Part shown: positions 22,837 to 33,908 of the stretch, one piece after another | How positions within the stretch are numbered: the first letter of the stretch is position 1 | Layout of the letters: every line of letters begins with the position of its first letter | From: Hypomyces perniciosus | Lineage: Eukaryota > Ascomycota > Sordariomycetes > Hypocreales > Hypocreaceae | Length of the DNA: 64,000 bases | Reading direction: 5' to 3' | Assembly: GCA_008477525.1 (NCBI GenBank) | Contig: SPDT01000010.1 | Span: forward strand, 2,232,001-2,296,000 | Notes under the pieces: generated by a model | The model's input: the letters and a program-made list of their open reading frames with translations, nothing else | Told to the model about the DNA's origin: nothing | The model's database searches: none | Program-made: the position numbers and the translations under genes

Positions 22837-24374
22837 TTACGCAGCTGGGAGGACCCAGGTAGTAACCGACTGAGCCGGGACATTCCCACTCCACTGCTGC
22901 CCACTGTTAGTATTCAAGTGAATATAGACGTCGTTGTTAAACGCATTCTTAATCACAACTGTCCGCGTTCCATCAGGATTCAAGGACGCAACAGACTGCA
23001 CGCCACTGCCGTCTTCATAAGTGTAGCTGCCCGTACCGCTGAGAACAGTAGCTCCAGGAGGCATAAACTTGCTGAACTGCGCCATCATGTAGTACGCCGT
23101 CTGGAAGGTATACTGGCCGTTGCTGACGGTGACCAGTCCCGTGCAGGAGGTGCATCCTCCGGGCAGGTGAGGGCCGTCCTGGGCATTGGTGCCGAGAGTC
23201 CAGGCTGCGACGCCAGATGCCCAGTTCTGGAGAGGGCCCATGGTAAAGTCCGCAGCCTGGTGCCAGGGACCAGTGGAGGGGGTCCAGCATTCCGTCATGT
23301 ACTGCTTCACGTTCGGGTTGCTTTGCTTGAAGGTGGACAGCACAGTCCAATCCACGTTCTTAGCATAGCAGTGCCATGCCACCGTGTCGACATATTGACC
23401 CGCCATGTTGAGGACGGTCTGAGGGTACGAAGGCACATCTGCGGCAACGCGTGTGAGCACAAAACATCTACTTCATACATATCAAAGAAAGTTTTCATAC
23501 CAGTGTTGTGGTCATACGCCCAGACCTTCGTGGCCAGCCCGGCATTCGCGAGGGCAGGACCGACGTAGTTTTGAATCAATGAGCCCTGCTCGTTCGAAAA
23601 CATGTACATGGTGGGAAAGCCGGCCTGGCTGTTGAGAGGCTCATTCTGGAGCGTGATGGCATCGATTGAGGCACCTTTGGCCTGGAATGCCTGGATGTAC
23701 TTGACAAAGTACTGAGCAAAAGCACTCGAGTATTGAGCGCCATTGTTGGTCAGAAACCCGTCATTCAGGTTGTTGTTGTTGGTTGATCCAGTGAGGGCAT
23801 TGTTCAGCTTCATCCAGCCTGGGGCGCTCCATGAGGATCCGAGGATCTTCAAGTTGGGCTGCAGGGACTTCATCCTTGCGAGTATAGTGGCCATGGCATT
23901 GCCTCGATCGCCAATGTTGAACCCTGTAAGGTTAGGGTCGGCAGCACCTCCGTTGTCATCGTATGTGTAGGAAGGATCTGCGGACAAGTCGGATGCTCCA
24001 ATCGTATGGCGCATGAGACTGAATCCCGCGCCAGAAGATGTCATCAGTTGATTAAGTAGAGTGGTGAGGGTGCTGCTGGATAGCGTGTTGAAGGCAGTGA
24101 CCGTGGCATCAGTCACAGCAGCACCAAATCCGGTAATCTTCTGCTTGTAACCGGAGTTTGTATCATCGATGCTCAGGCTCCATTGCGATGTAGACCCGGC
24201 GTTGCCGGCGCCTTTGACGGGAGCTGGGACAGAAGATAACTTGAGGTTACCACCTGCGTTCGAGGCGTATGCGCTGGCCCCGGATTGTCGAGAACTGAAA
24301 GCATGCTCAGAAGGCAGGGCAATGCCAAAGACTGTCTGTCCAGCAGCGAGTGATACAAGTAAAGAGGCACGCAT
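22837..24374 (-). CDS. secreted GH30 endo-beta-1,6-glucanase, paralogue A
   Basis: Two exons, 24374-23501 and 23438-22837, with a 62-nt intron; 491 residues. The ATG at 24374 opens into a signal peptide (RASLLVSLAAGQTVFGIA), followed by a short propeptide-like stretch. GH30 hallmarks are visible: GFGAAVTDATV near the start of the barrel, the general acid/base Glu in AITLQNEPLNS (about residue 245), and the nucleophile Glu in YMTECWTPS (about residue 340). The C-terminal beta domain ends with SVTTWVLP. The length matches fungal Neg1/BGN16-type beta-1,6-glucanases, which cut beta-1,6-glucan of fungal walls. It is a paralogue of the gene at 37097-38607: the intron falls at the same place (phase 1 before DVPSYPQ versus DLPQYPQ). 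Confidence 0.93.
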
Positions 24375-27300
24375 TTTGAAGTCTTGAATAGTTGCTTTGA
24401 ATCTATGCTCTTGGCATCTCCTCCCAGTCATCTGGATATTCGCCCCCTTTAATAGATCAGAGCCAGAAGCCCCAAATGGCATTGCACCGATGCAGCACCG
24501 AAAAGAATGCCATCACTATGCTCTTTGCAGAACTCCGTATGCTCGCGAGTTCACCGTCCCGATTGAGGTTGTGGGGAGTTTACCCCAGAACCCTGCGTGC
24601 ATATGATAGCGTCATTCTAGGTTGCTCTAATGGATGCATATGTTCATAGCGTGATTACCTACTACTACCGAATCCAGGATCCGGGGAATCAGGTGCTACT
24701 ACGGAATACTACCAGATCGTGATCGTGGAGGGCCAAGACGACGGCAGTGTCGTTTCATACGCAACACCACCCGTAGCTCCAAAGATCCTTAAACAAGACA
24801 TTGCTTGAGAATACACATTGTCTTCTCCATTGTGTGTAGCGTTGGAATGTGTCAAGTTGACCACTTTAGCAAAAGTGTCGGCCCGAGTTGCAAAGTGAAG
24901 TCATACCTTACGCGGCAAAATCCCGACTTCCAGAGCTAAGAAGGGAACAAAAAGGCTGTTGAAATGTCACTCGGCCAATCTATACACATCCATTATCCCC
25001 GTATTCAAAAATGCACACGTACACTAACGCATATATGACCACATGACCTGTCAGTTGTTACCCGCAAACACGATGCGGAGCGAAGTCTTTTGCGGAGTAT
25101 GCAGTAACTGCACAGCTATACATCGCTAGATGATCAGCGTTATACGAAGGATTTTGTCTCCAATCATGACAGCTGAAAGGTGGTTACCTGCCCAATTGGG
25201 GTTAAGGATCTTATTATGGGGATTGTGGTTTCGCCGCGTATTTCACCGAGTTGATTATCCATACGAGCACGGATGACTAAGGTAATAGTAGTAATCCTTA
25301 AAATGGGAGCACTAGCATCCCCAGATATACAAGAGTTATTGCACCAATGACAGTGATTCAACATAGTTTGCCTGAAAGGCTGACGCAACTGCTCGTCGCT
25401 AGTCCTTACCGAATAAGCATATCGCATGATATCTAATAGATTTACGTTATGTATAGTATGTATGTTGTCAACTGAGAAAATAAAGTCTTGATTTGTCTAG
25501 CCTTCAGTCCGAGGTATATCCGAATTAGAAATTATTTCGGCGTCACTCATGAAATTTATCCTAGCGCTCTCAAGGAGCGGAATCTCCTTTTACAGTATGG
25601 TCTTGGGACTTGCGATGATGTTCAAAATCACTCTCGGTTATGTAAAGCAAGAGTGAGGAGAACCTTCGATGACTAAATCGATATCAAGAATCAGGACCCG
25701 AGGAGCGGTTCCTGACCTCGCTCTTTGGACTTGCAAGACCCTACCAGAATGCGTCCTAAACTCATTACAATATCTTTCCGCCCCAACCTTTTCGTCTATA
25801 TCAGAATGATAGACAATCAAGAAATCTATTCCCTGGCCTTTTTCTGCACAACTCAAACACCTTGCATTTTCAAATCTCCCAACACATATGCCATATTGAG
25901 TAGATATTATGGACGTTAGCATGAAACACAGAGACATCCCTCTGGCTTCCTAAGCTCCGACAGGCCGAATAACGTTTACAACAGCGTCAAGATGTGGTGG
26001 TAGGCGCTCCCTATAGACACATAGATTTAGGTAAACCACAATCATTTTGTCTAGAGTGTGCCAGCGCGTAGACGGTCCATTGTATTGAGGGTTATTTACC
26101 CTATAATATGGGGCATATAATAGACCTCACTGCCAATTGAAAGCTTTTCTCAATCTCGCATTCAAATACACATTAGTAAGGGCGAATTCATAACACAGAC
26201 TCGGGAGTCTCAGCATCGTCTATAGAAATTCAAAGCGAGAACTAGATAGAAAATATGCATATCGTATGTTTGAAACTGATACGCAGTGGAGCGGAACGAG
26301 TTACGAGTATCATTGATACTCCCTGCACTGCTCCGTAATGTTAATCTGAGCTGAATTGTCCAATAGCTCAACTACCCCTAGAAATTATTCATAACCTCGG
26401 TAATTAACCTATTAGCATCTCATTAGAATGATCAGATAACAGGGAATGGAGATGAGGGATCCAATTGCAGGGGTGCTCGGTAGGAAGCGGAGAAAGGGTC
26501 GGTACGTGAAAAAGCGCGCGAGAAAAGCCGACTATGCTCGATTTCGCAAATAAAAAGAGGACTATGCAGCCGGTGATTAAAGATCTCGACCTCCGTCGTT
26601 TAGGATGTGGGTAGCGCATATAGAGGGAACCGGATTAGGGATGTAGTATTGAGTTAGAATTTGTGTTGGCTAGCATGTCTCAATCCCACGTTGTGGCGAT
26701 CATCAAGCCATTACTCGTATGGAAGTGCCAACAGGGGTAAGGCGATACGAATGGCGATAAAGTTTAGTGACCGTCATCCGGGTCTATGGATTTGGAATCA
26801 TAGTTTTAGTATAACACAGGTGAGCATCCTCATGTACAGAGGATAACTTCAAAGCAGTGATGGCATTCATTCATGAGCTGTAAGACACAAGATCGCCGCA
26901 TCGTATTAATTAATATCGCAGAGCATAGCCATAGCCTTCTAACGCCATTTTGTCTCTCGTTTTTCTCACGAGATTCACTCAGCCTCAAGATGCCCCACAG
27001 TCTTTTCATCTCATGACTCGTCGGATTCCCCGAACCATGCCTATCCATGTCTGTTCATTAATACCCTTTTTGACGAAAGGACGAGCGCATATTATTGATT
27101 GTTTGCCCTCGAGTGTCGTCAATTCATCAATATCATCGTCATCATCTAATGGCGCCATCTATCTGTGACTCAACTCCGAATGTTGATGCCCAACACGATA
27201 GCACTGGTCTCTTCCCCAAGATGCAGAAAAGCGTGGCGTCTAGCGCAGGAAAAGCTTAGATTCTTGCCCACTATTCGAAGACAATGTCGGATTCCAGATT

Positions 27301-27788
27301 TGTGGCTTGGGACCAGCCAGTTCTCGATTCGGCATGCAGCTTCCGCTTCAAGCAACGGGCCGGCGATCCCACGAGTTAGATGCGCTAATTTAGCAATAGT
27401 CCGGGATTCTAGAATCTAACGGCAGATGAAATCGAAAAGGAATGCGATTAGTACGGTTCATTAAGGGGCCATTCCGCGGAGCCATGTGTCAGTGTTGTTC
27501 CAGACTCCTACAGTTTGCTGTTAGTCCAGGAACATGACTGCGTAGTGAGGTGGCGCTTCATATCGGCTGAGGTGCGTCTAATATTGTAAATCTGGGCTGT
27601 GTGTTCTGCGTCGCCTGAATCGAGTTGCATTTCAGCGGCCCCATAACCTCGTATCGGGATATAGAATCGTGTGGCGGAGTGATGCTCTCCCAGGTATAAG
27701 AATAGATAGATCTCTTGACATCAAATGAACAACGCCATCATTACCTTGCCAAAATTCACACCTACGGACGACGACACATTCCCTCACG
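24375..27788. other. long intergenic region, no gene seen
   Basis: About 3.4 kb between two divergent genes for secreted proteins. Only frames under 100 codons occur, with no motif I recognise. Part of it is probably promoter for both flanking genes. The rest may be an old degenerate insertion, but I see no terminal repeats. Confidence 0.5.
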
Positions 27789-28694
27789 ATGAGACTCACA
27801 TCTTTCATCCCCTTATCCTTACTACTCGGTGCTACGAGCGTCGTCGCCGACACTCCCATCCCTGACAGTGACTTCACACAACGCAATGGCCTCGCTGCTG
27901 CTGAAGCCGCAGCGCCTATGTGGTACATGCCAAAGGGAACATGCATGCCCTCAGCCGCTGAGGACGGCCACGGCAACAGGACCAGGGGCGTCAACAACGA
28001 CGCCTGTAATATCTTCAAACTAGACCACAACTGTCCCAAACCTCCAAAGTGGAGGGGTGCCAACACCTTCTATGGCAACGTCTCCGGAGAACCGTTTGCC
28101 AACATACCGACATACTACAACGTAAAGAAATGCGGCGGCCAATGGAAGATCCTCTACTACGTCTACTTCAAGAAGGATACTGGCCACAAGAATGATTGGG
28201 AAGGCATTGTGATTAGCTTCAACGACCAAGGTGGCGGCAAATGGACCAGAAATACCGTGGTTATGGAGCAAGGTACTTGACACAGACATGTCGTCGTGTA
28301 TTCCAAGCTAACATCCTATAGATGGCCACCACCGCAGGATCAAATGGAGCGACGTCAACGATACCTTTAACGGGTGAGTACCTCATCTCCACCCATGGCA
28401 CATGAGACTGGCCTCTAACGCATATTTCCATATAGTCCAGACGACTGGAAAGCTTTCCAACAGAAGAGCAGGAACCACGGAAAGTTCTACTTTGGCAAGT
28501 TTCACCACTCAGTGCATCAAGACTGGCACACAACCTTCAAGGATACATGTCCTCCCAACTCCCACCACGACTATCGCAACGCAGACTATCAATTCTGGGC
28601 CAAGGACCACCTGCGCCATGCCTCGGTCCTTGATCCCAAATGGACGTTTGGCAGGGCTGTACCTCCTTCTCATGCTGACATTTGCAAGTTTTAG
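27789..28694 (+). CDS. NPP1/NLP family secreted protein (necrosis- and ethylene-inducing-like)
   Basis: Three exons: 27789-28272, 28322-28373 and 28436-28694; 264 residues. It has a signal peptide (RLTSFIPLSLLLGATSVVA). The family heptapeptide, normally GHRHDWE, reads GHKNDWE at about residue 135. By comparison with the best-studied oomycete NLP, whose metal site uses the first His, the Asp and the Glu of this motif plus an upstream Asp, the metal-binding residues of the motif are kept while the second His is replaced by Asn. NLPs are secreted and some permeabilise eudicot plant membranes; many members are non-toxic. Activity of this one cannot be judged from sequence. It is convergent with the Zn2Cys6 regulator gene. 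Confidence 0.88.
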
Positions 28695-29043
28695 GAGTCA
28701 TTGCAATTCTTTTTCATCATCTTTTTCTCCTGTTTTCTCCCAGTTCTTTCTTACAGGCTTAATGATTCATGAAGCAAGGCGTTGGTTTGGCAGGGTAGTC
28801 ATACGAACTGTTTTCCTGATTGTTGGTATAATAGACGCTGGAGAAGATCTGTGATAGAGATCCTACACTATTTATAGCATAGAACACTTTAAACTCGAAA
28901 TACCTGTGTTGGCAGTTCAAACACCATTATACCAGAGTAACCGACCCCGTTCTCACTTTCCACGCAGTGTTTGTTACTTTAGGCCCAAGCATCATAGTAA
29001 CGTGACAAAGGCTCAAAGAGCTGGGTTTCGTTGTCTCATTAAT
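28695..29043. other. convergent intergenic spacer
   Basis: Shared 3' flank of the NLP gene (plus) and the Zn2Cys6 factor gene (minus). No further feature seen. Confidence 0.5.
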
Positions 29044-30699
29044 TTACACCCCAAAGTCCTGCATATTAAAAACTCCACTGTAGAAGGAATCCAACATTGC
29101 GTCCCAATCCAGATCCACCTCCCTACCCAAAGACGGCATTGAGATGCCCTCTGCCATCTCCATGAGAGACAGCTCGTGCCTCTTCATAGCCATCGAGTCC
29201 CGCAGAAGGCTTTTTGCCGTCTCTAGTGCCTCAGACGCTAGGTGCGTGTCTAATATTTGCACAATCTCCTCTAGCTTGGAGAGAACCCATGAGACCTCGG
29301 CGAGACTATCGGCGCTGTCAATGGCCAACAGCACGCAGAAGAATTGAAAGGTAGAACTCAGTATATTCCACCATGGGACGCCTCTCTGCGCGAAGTCGTA
29401 AGCCGTCTCCACAGCTGCGTGGCCAATGTTCAGAATGCACGATATCAGGTCTTTGCCAATTCTGACTTTGAGCAGACGCAGACGACGGTACAGACAGAAA
29501 CAAATGTCGGCACGGGTGAGTGTTGGAAAGCCTCTTATATGTTCAAGATCGTGAAGCTTCTGTATTGTGCTCTGGAGCGTCTCGCTCAGGTCTACGAGCT
29601 CGCTGTTTGCATTCTCCTCAGGTATGAGCTGGACCATGCGAAAATGTATGTCAGCGATACTGTTCGCTTCGAGCAAAGGGTGCTGGCAGCTTATCCCATC
29701 AAAGGCCTTTCTCGTCCGACCGTATTCATAGGAGAAGATCGTGTTGATGGATCGCGCAATCCAAAACGTTCTTCTACGACTTTCCTCTTCCGCGCTGATT
29801 TGAGTGTCGAGGCCACGCGTCAAGGTCTCTGATTCCACGTTGCGATGCAACCCGATAGCTTCAGCCAGGTGCACGGCCATGGAGGATGCAAGCCATGTGA
29901 GGTGAGGCCTGGTGGTTGAACGTAGGTAAAGCGTCCTGAAGATCCACGCTTGGATCTGGTCGACTGATGGCTGTCGGCTGATCGTGGGGTCTTCGAGCAC
30001 ATCCTTGACATGCTTCACAATCTCCGCTTCTCGGGGATGACCCTGTCGAAATGCGAGGAGAGAGCCCAAGGCCATAGCACCTCCGATAACGGCCCCGCAG
30101 ACAAGGTCAGGGCTAGGAGTAGTCCAAAACCGATCGCATCTGTGAAGAAAAGCGTCCTTGTCCAAAAGAGGGAATGTGTCGTGTGCGATGGAGAAAAATA
30201 CCGCGACATATCGCTGGCACTCCTCGAGTGACACAAGCTCTGTCAGAGGCGTATGCGATGAGCGCAGCTCCTCCGGTCTTATGCCGCAGTTCCAGGCGAA
30301 AGAATGGAGTCGTGGGGGATTCACGGACTGGAACTCTGCTCCGAGCTGATTTGGGAACGCGACCGCGGAGCTCTGGTTCATGTATCGCGGTTTAGACAGG
30401 TCTAACACGCCTTGACTCACGTGGCCAACAGGAATGACGGGACCAGGACGGCTGCTCTCTGATGAGGCCGACGATATCTGCGCTTTCGCGTGATGGCGCT
30501 CGCTCTCTGCCTCGGAGAGCCTGCTGTGACTTGGCTCCGGAGTATCATCGCCATAGTGACATTGGTATTCGTATTTCGAGCACATGAGACAGGGGAAGTG
30601 TCCATCACATTTCCGCTTGCGCCTCCGGCACTCAGTACACGCCTTCCGAGCGCGTTGTCGTCGGCTGTGATGCCGACTTGGGGATATATCCGTTGCCAT
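29044..30699 (-). CDS. Zn2Cys6 (Zn2C6 fungal-type) transcription factor
   Basis: Single-exon 551-residue protein. The binuclear cluster CTECRRRKRKC-5-CLMC-6-C occupies residues 21-47 and has the canonical CX2CX6C...CX2CX6C spacing, preceded by a basic stretch. A Ser/Glu-rich linker follows, then the fungal-specific middle homology region (about residues 170-420), which includes IQAWIFRTLYLRSTTRPHLT and AVHLAEAIGLHRNVE. Such factors bind CGG triplets as dimers. The next two genes (MFS exporter and MDR reductase) share a promoter with regularly spaced TCCGC sites, each holding a CCG triplet. This makes them plausible targets, but that is inference. Confidence 0.93.
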   Translation of the reverse strand: MATDISPSRHHSRRQRARKACTECRRRKRKCDGHFPCLMCSKYEYQCHYGDDTPEPSHSRLSEAESERHHAKAQISSASSESSRPGPVIPVGHVSQGVLDLSKPRYMNQSSAVAFPNQLGAEFQSVNPPRLHSFAWNCGIRPEELRSSHTPLTELVSLEECQRYVAVFFSIAHDTFPLLDKDAFLHRCDRFWTTPSPDLVCGAVIGGAMALGSLLAFRQGHPREAEIVKHVKDVLEDPTISRQPSVDQIQAWIFRTLYLRSTTRPHLTWLASSMAVHLAEAIGLHRNVESETLTRGLDTQISAEEESRRRTFWIARSINTIFSYEYGRTRKAFDGISCQHPLLEANSIADIHFRMVQLIPEENANSELVDLSETLQSTIQKLHDLEHIRGFPTLTRADICFCLYRRLRLLKVRIGKDLISCILNIGHAAVETAYDFAQRGVPWWNILSSTFQFFCVLLAIDSADSLAEVSWVLSKLEEIVQILDTHLASEALETAKSLLRDSMAMKRHELSLMEMAEGISMPSLGREVDLDWDAMLDSFYSGVFNMQDFGV

Positions 30700-30944
30700 G
30701 ACGGATTGGGTAAGGGTGACGAAGGATTCTAGCGCGAATCAGACTCGATATATGGAGTATTATATGCCTGTTCAGTCGATAAAAGGCCGCAGAATCACTC
30801 CTTTGAGGGCTGAAATGCCAAATGTCCGCCCCACCCGAAGCTATTATTAACCAGCCTCCACGGCCAATTAGTCAATTGTCTCCAATTCATTACTTATGTC
30901 TGATAATTAAGGGTGACGTAGCTAAAACGTGGTATACAGAACCG

Positions 30945-32580
30945 TCAGTGTTGGCTTTGACGCTTCCGACTCTCATACAGAATAAACAAAGTAGCTATAA
31001 TAACGCCGAAGCCGCCGAGTCCTATCCCCACATAGAACGCACTTCTGCATCCCCTCAATAGCTCATCCTTACTCAGACCCGGACTGACTTGCGATTGCAC
31101 CGTTCCAGCTATGCCAAGGCCAATAGAGATGGAATAGTTGATGACCGTGTTCACGAGAGACGCCGCAAGACCTTGATGCTCCTTGCGCATCGCGTTACTG
31201 AGGATGATTGTGGCTGCTGGGAATGACATGTCCCTGGTCGATTTAGCAACGATGACGCCAAAGTCAGAGACGGGGGGATACTTACATTCCCCACGGCATG
31301 ATGAGGATCGAGACAAATGTTTGAGCCCAGTACGTCTGGTCAGCTGGCATGAAAGCAACCAATATTCCTCCCAGCATAAACGCCATCATCGCCAGAAACA
31401 TGACCATGCTGGGCTTCAATCTACCCAGGAGCAGACCCGTGGTGAAAGCAGCACATGTGCCACTCACGGCCACGGCGCAAAACTCTGCACTCGCCAGCAA
31501 GGGGGTTTTGCCTCTGATCTGCTCGAAGAATTGCCAAAGGTAGTATAACCAGATACCAAAGCTTGACCATCCAACGCCGATGCACGCCAATACAAAAGCC
31601 AGTTGGCCGCTGAAGATCTCTTTCGGTAGCAGCGGAAACTTTGCCCGAGTTTCGATCCATGCAAAGAGGCCAAGCATGAGAAACCCGACAATCAGAAGCG
31701 CATAAACGTAGGGAGTCGTCCAACCCACTCCAGGTCCTTGGTTCCAGGCAAAGTTGACCAAGACGAGACCGATTACACCTGAAATCGCGCCGGGAATATC
31801 AATCAGATCCCATAGACTCCCTTGCGACCGCAGCATGGCAGTCGGAGGAGTCGAGGGGATGATTAGAGCACCAGCGACTGCGACGACGCAACAAACCATC
31901 GCCATGACCCAGTATGCCCATGGCCACCATGCCAACTGGGCGAATAGGGATGAGAAGACAGCTCCGAGGACAAACCCACCAGGTGCAGTAGCACCAAAGA
32001 TGCTGAATATCATCGACTTTCTTCTTCCAAACGGATACATGCGTCCGATGATAGCAATTGCCGATGGCACAGCAAAAGCCGGTCCTATACCTTGAAAGGC
32101 CCGACATATATAAAAGAATATCGGAGAGGACCAAACACTGACGCCAGCCAGCAGGGACCACAGCGCATACCACACAAAGCCTATGATGAATATCTCTTTG
32201 TGTCCGAATAGATCTCCCAGTCTGCCCGCAATCAGGATGAACGTGCCTACAGTTAAACTGTAGGCCGCAGGCATCCAGCTGAGTTCTCCAGGATCACGTG
32301 TGTTGAAACTGTCCCCGATGATGTGGAGAGGGGCGATGGATTGTGCCAGGCCAGCTTGTGCCAACAGCTGTGCGAGGCACAAGGTGAATATGAAGGGAAT
32401 CTCGACTGTTAGTGATTTGGGGGGCTGAATGCTGCTGGCTATCAGTTCGAGTGCGTTTGTCCCAGTCATGCTGTTAGGTGAATCCCTTTCGGGATCGAGC
32501 TCCTGTCGCCTGTCTGGCAAGGGGTCGGTCGGTTTCTCGGTGAGCGTTTCCGAAGTCATGTCGTTGGAGCTCAGAGCCAT
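30945..32580 (-). CDS. MFS multidrug exporter (DHA2-like, 14 helices)
   Basis: Two exons, 32580-31286 and 31233-30945; 527 residues. A hydrophilic N-terminus is followed by the first helix (PFIFTLCLAQLLAQAGLA). The loop motif GRLGDLFGHKEIF is the MFS motif A (G-x-L-x-D-R-x-G-x-K/R type). RAFQGIGPAFAVPSAIAIIG and SIFGATAPGGFVLGAVF are typical of drug:H+ antiporters; the latter resembles the antiporter motif C. I count about 14 hydrophobic segments, as in the DHA2 branch. It is transcribed divergently from the MDR reductase and lies 245 nt downstream of the Zn2Cys6 gene on the same strand. Likely role: plasma-membrane export of a small toxic or secondary compound; the substrate is unknown. Confidence 0.92.
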
Positions 32581-32704
32581 GGTAAGAGTGGCATGGCAAC
32601 AAAATCAGTAGAACTACTGAACTCGAAATTACACATGCCTTAATAGAATCCATCTCTCCCTTTTCGTGATCAATATTTATATGTCTGGTCAAGCATGCAC
32701 AAGT

Positions 32705-32771
32705 TCCGCAATATCCGCATCATCCGCTATGACGAACATTCCGCGTTATCCGCATTATCCGCAATGCCCGC
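32705..32771. promoter_or_regulatory. 9-bp-periodic TCCGC array in a divergent promoter
   Basis: TCCGC begins at 32705, 32714, 32723, 32740, 32749 and 32758, and a CCCGC variant begins at 32767. The spacing is exactly 9 bp except for one 17-bp step across a degenerate unit. The array lies in the 344-bp space between the MFS exporter (minus, starts 32580) and the MDR reductase (plus, starts 32925). Each unit holds a CCG triplet, the half-site read by Zn2Cys6 proteins, but the 9-bp pitch is close to one helical turn and not a standard dimer site. It could be an operator array or a simple tandem repeat. Confidence 0.6.
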
Positions 32772-32924
32772 ATTAGATGATGTGAATCATGACGATTACC
32801 ATTCTAAAACACCATAATGCAGAGTATATCTCGTGTCGTGTATAAAACAATTCTTAGAATCACCATATTCTCTGTAAGGAGCACACATCCTTTGGCGACA
32901 AAAGGCAATAGAAAAGAGTCCACG

Positions 32925-33908
32925 ATGTCTCACAGCGCAACAGAGCCTACCATGAAAGCCCTCCGGCTTCTCCGCGAAAAAGCAGGAGAAGCTCCCACAT
33001 TAGCCCTCAGCGCCGTTCCCAAGCCCAAGCTGATACCTCACCATGTTTTGGTCAAAGTCCACGCCTCGGCCATCCACCCGAGCGATGTTGGAAACGCCCA
33101 GGGACTGTTTCCATATACTCGATATCCACGGATCGTCGGACGAGACTACGCCGGAGTCGTTGAAGAGGGCCCCCGGGAGTTGGTTGGACTGGAAGTCTAC
33201 GGAACCAGCGGCAAGACTTATGCATTCAGCGAAGACGGCTTCCAGGCCGATTACTGTCTCGTCCATGAGAAGGATATTGCCCGGAAGCCAAAGAACATTA
33301 CGTTTGCTCAAGCAGCTACTCTCGGCGTTCCATTTACTACAGCTGCCTTGATCATGGAGAGGTCAGCGATCAAACAATCCGACACTGTTCTTGTCATTGG
33401 CGCAAATGGCTCAGTCGGCTCCTGTGTTGTGCAGCTCGCCAGGCACAAAGGCGCCCGAGTCTTCAAAGCCTCTCGACATCCCGGAGACGATGTGAACACG
33501 GAAAATGACCCAGAGCTTAAAGCCCTAGATGCTCTGACCGATGGTCGAGGCGTCGACGTGGTCGTTGATACCGTCGGATCCCCCTCGCTTATGCAGAACG
33601 CCATCAACAGATTGGCTAATGGCGGTCGTCTTGCCTTCATTGCAGCCCCCAGAATAGGTGCGACGGAATTGGGTATCGATATACGCCCATTTTATAGGGC
33701 CGACTTGAGTCTTCTTGGCTGCAACTCTCTGAACCCGTCTGCAGAGGAGATGGCGCGGCGATTGGATGGGCTGCAAGAGTTATTCGAGTCAGGTAGTCTC
33801 GCTCCCGAAGGTAAATGGACCCAAGTATCACTGGAAAACGCAGTGGAGGCGTATGAAAAATTGGCCAAAAAGACGAGCACGGAGAAATATGTTGTTGTCA
33901 TGGGGTGA
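32925..33908 (+). CDS. MDR-superfamily quinone oxidoreductase-like reductase
   Basis: Single-exon 327-residue protein. The ATG at 32925 (SHSATEPTMKALRLL) is preferred over an in-frame ATG at 32817, because the family fold begins at MKALRL. The GroES-like N-terminal domain includes HASAIHPSDVGNAQG and PRIVGRDYAGVV. The Rossmann motif VIGANGSVGSCVVQLA (about residue 165) binds NADP(H). The zinc-ligand cysteines and histidine of alcohol dehydrogenases are absent, as in the zeta-crystallin/quinone oxidoreductase branch. It probably reduces an alpha,beta-unsaturated carbonyl or quinone. The shared promoter with an exporter suggests a common detoxification or pathway role. Confidence 0.88.
   Translation: MSHSATEPTMKALRLLREKAGEAPTLALSAVPKPKLIPHHVLVKVHASAIHPSDVGNAQGLFPYTRYPRIVGRDYAGVVEEGPRELVGLEVYGTSGKTYAFSEDGFQADYCLVHEKDIARKPKNITFAQAATLGVPFTTAALIMERSAIKQSDTVLVIGANGSVGSCVVQLARHKGARVFKASRHPGDDVNTENDPELKALDALTDGRGVDVVVDTVGSPSLMQNAINRLANGGRLAFIAAPRIGATELGIDIRPFYRADLSLLGCNSLNPSAEEMARRLDGLQELFESGSLAPEGKWTQVSLENAVEAYEKLAKKTSTEKYVVVMG

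Noticed and set aside
22783..23568. 261-codon open frame on the plus strand
   Set aside because: It lies antisense to the second exon of GH30 paralogue A and has no family features; it results from the high GC codon bias of the true gene.
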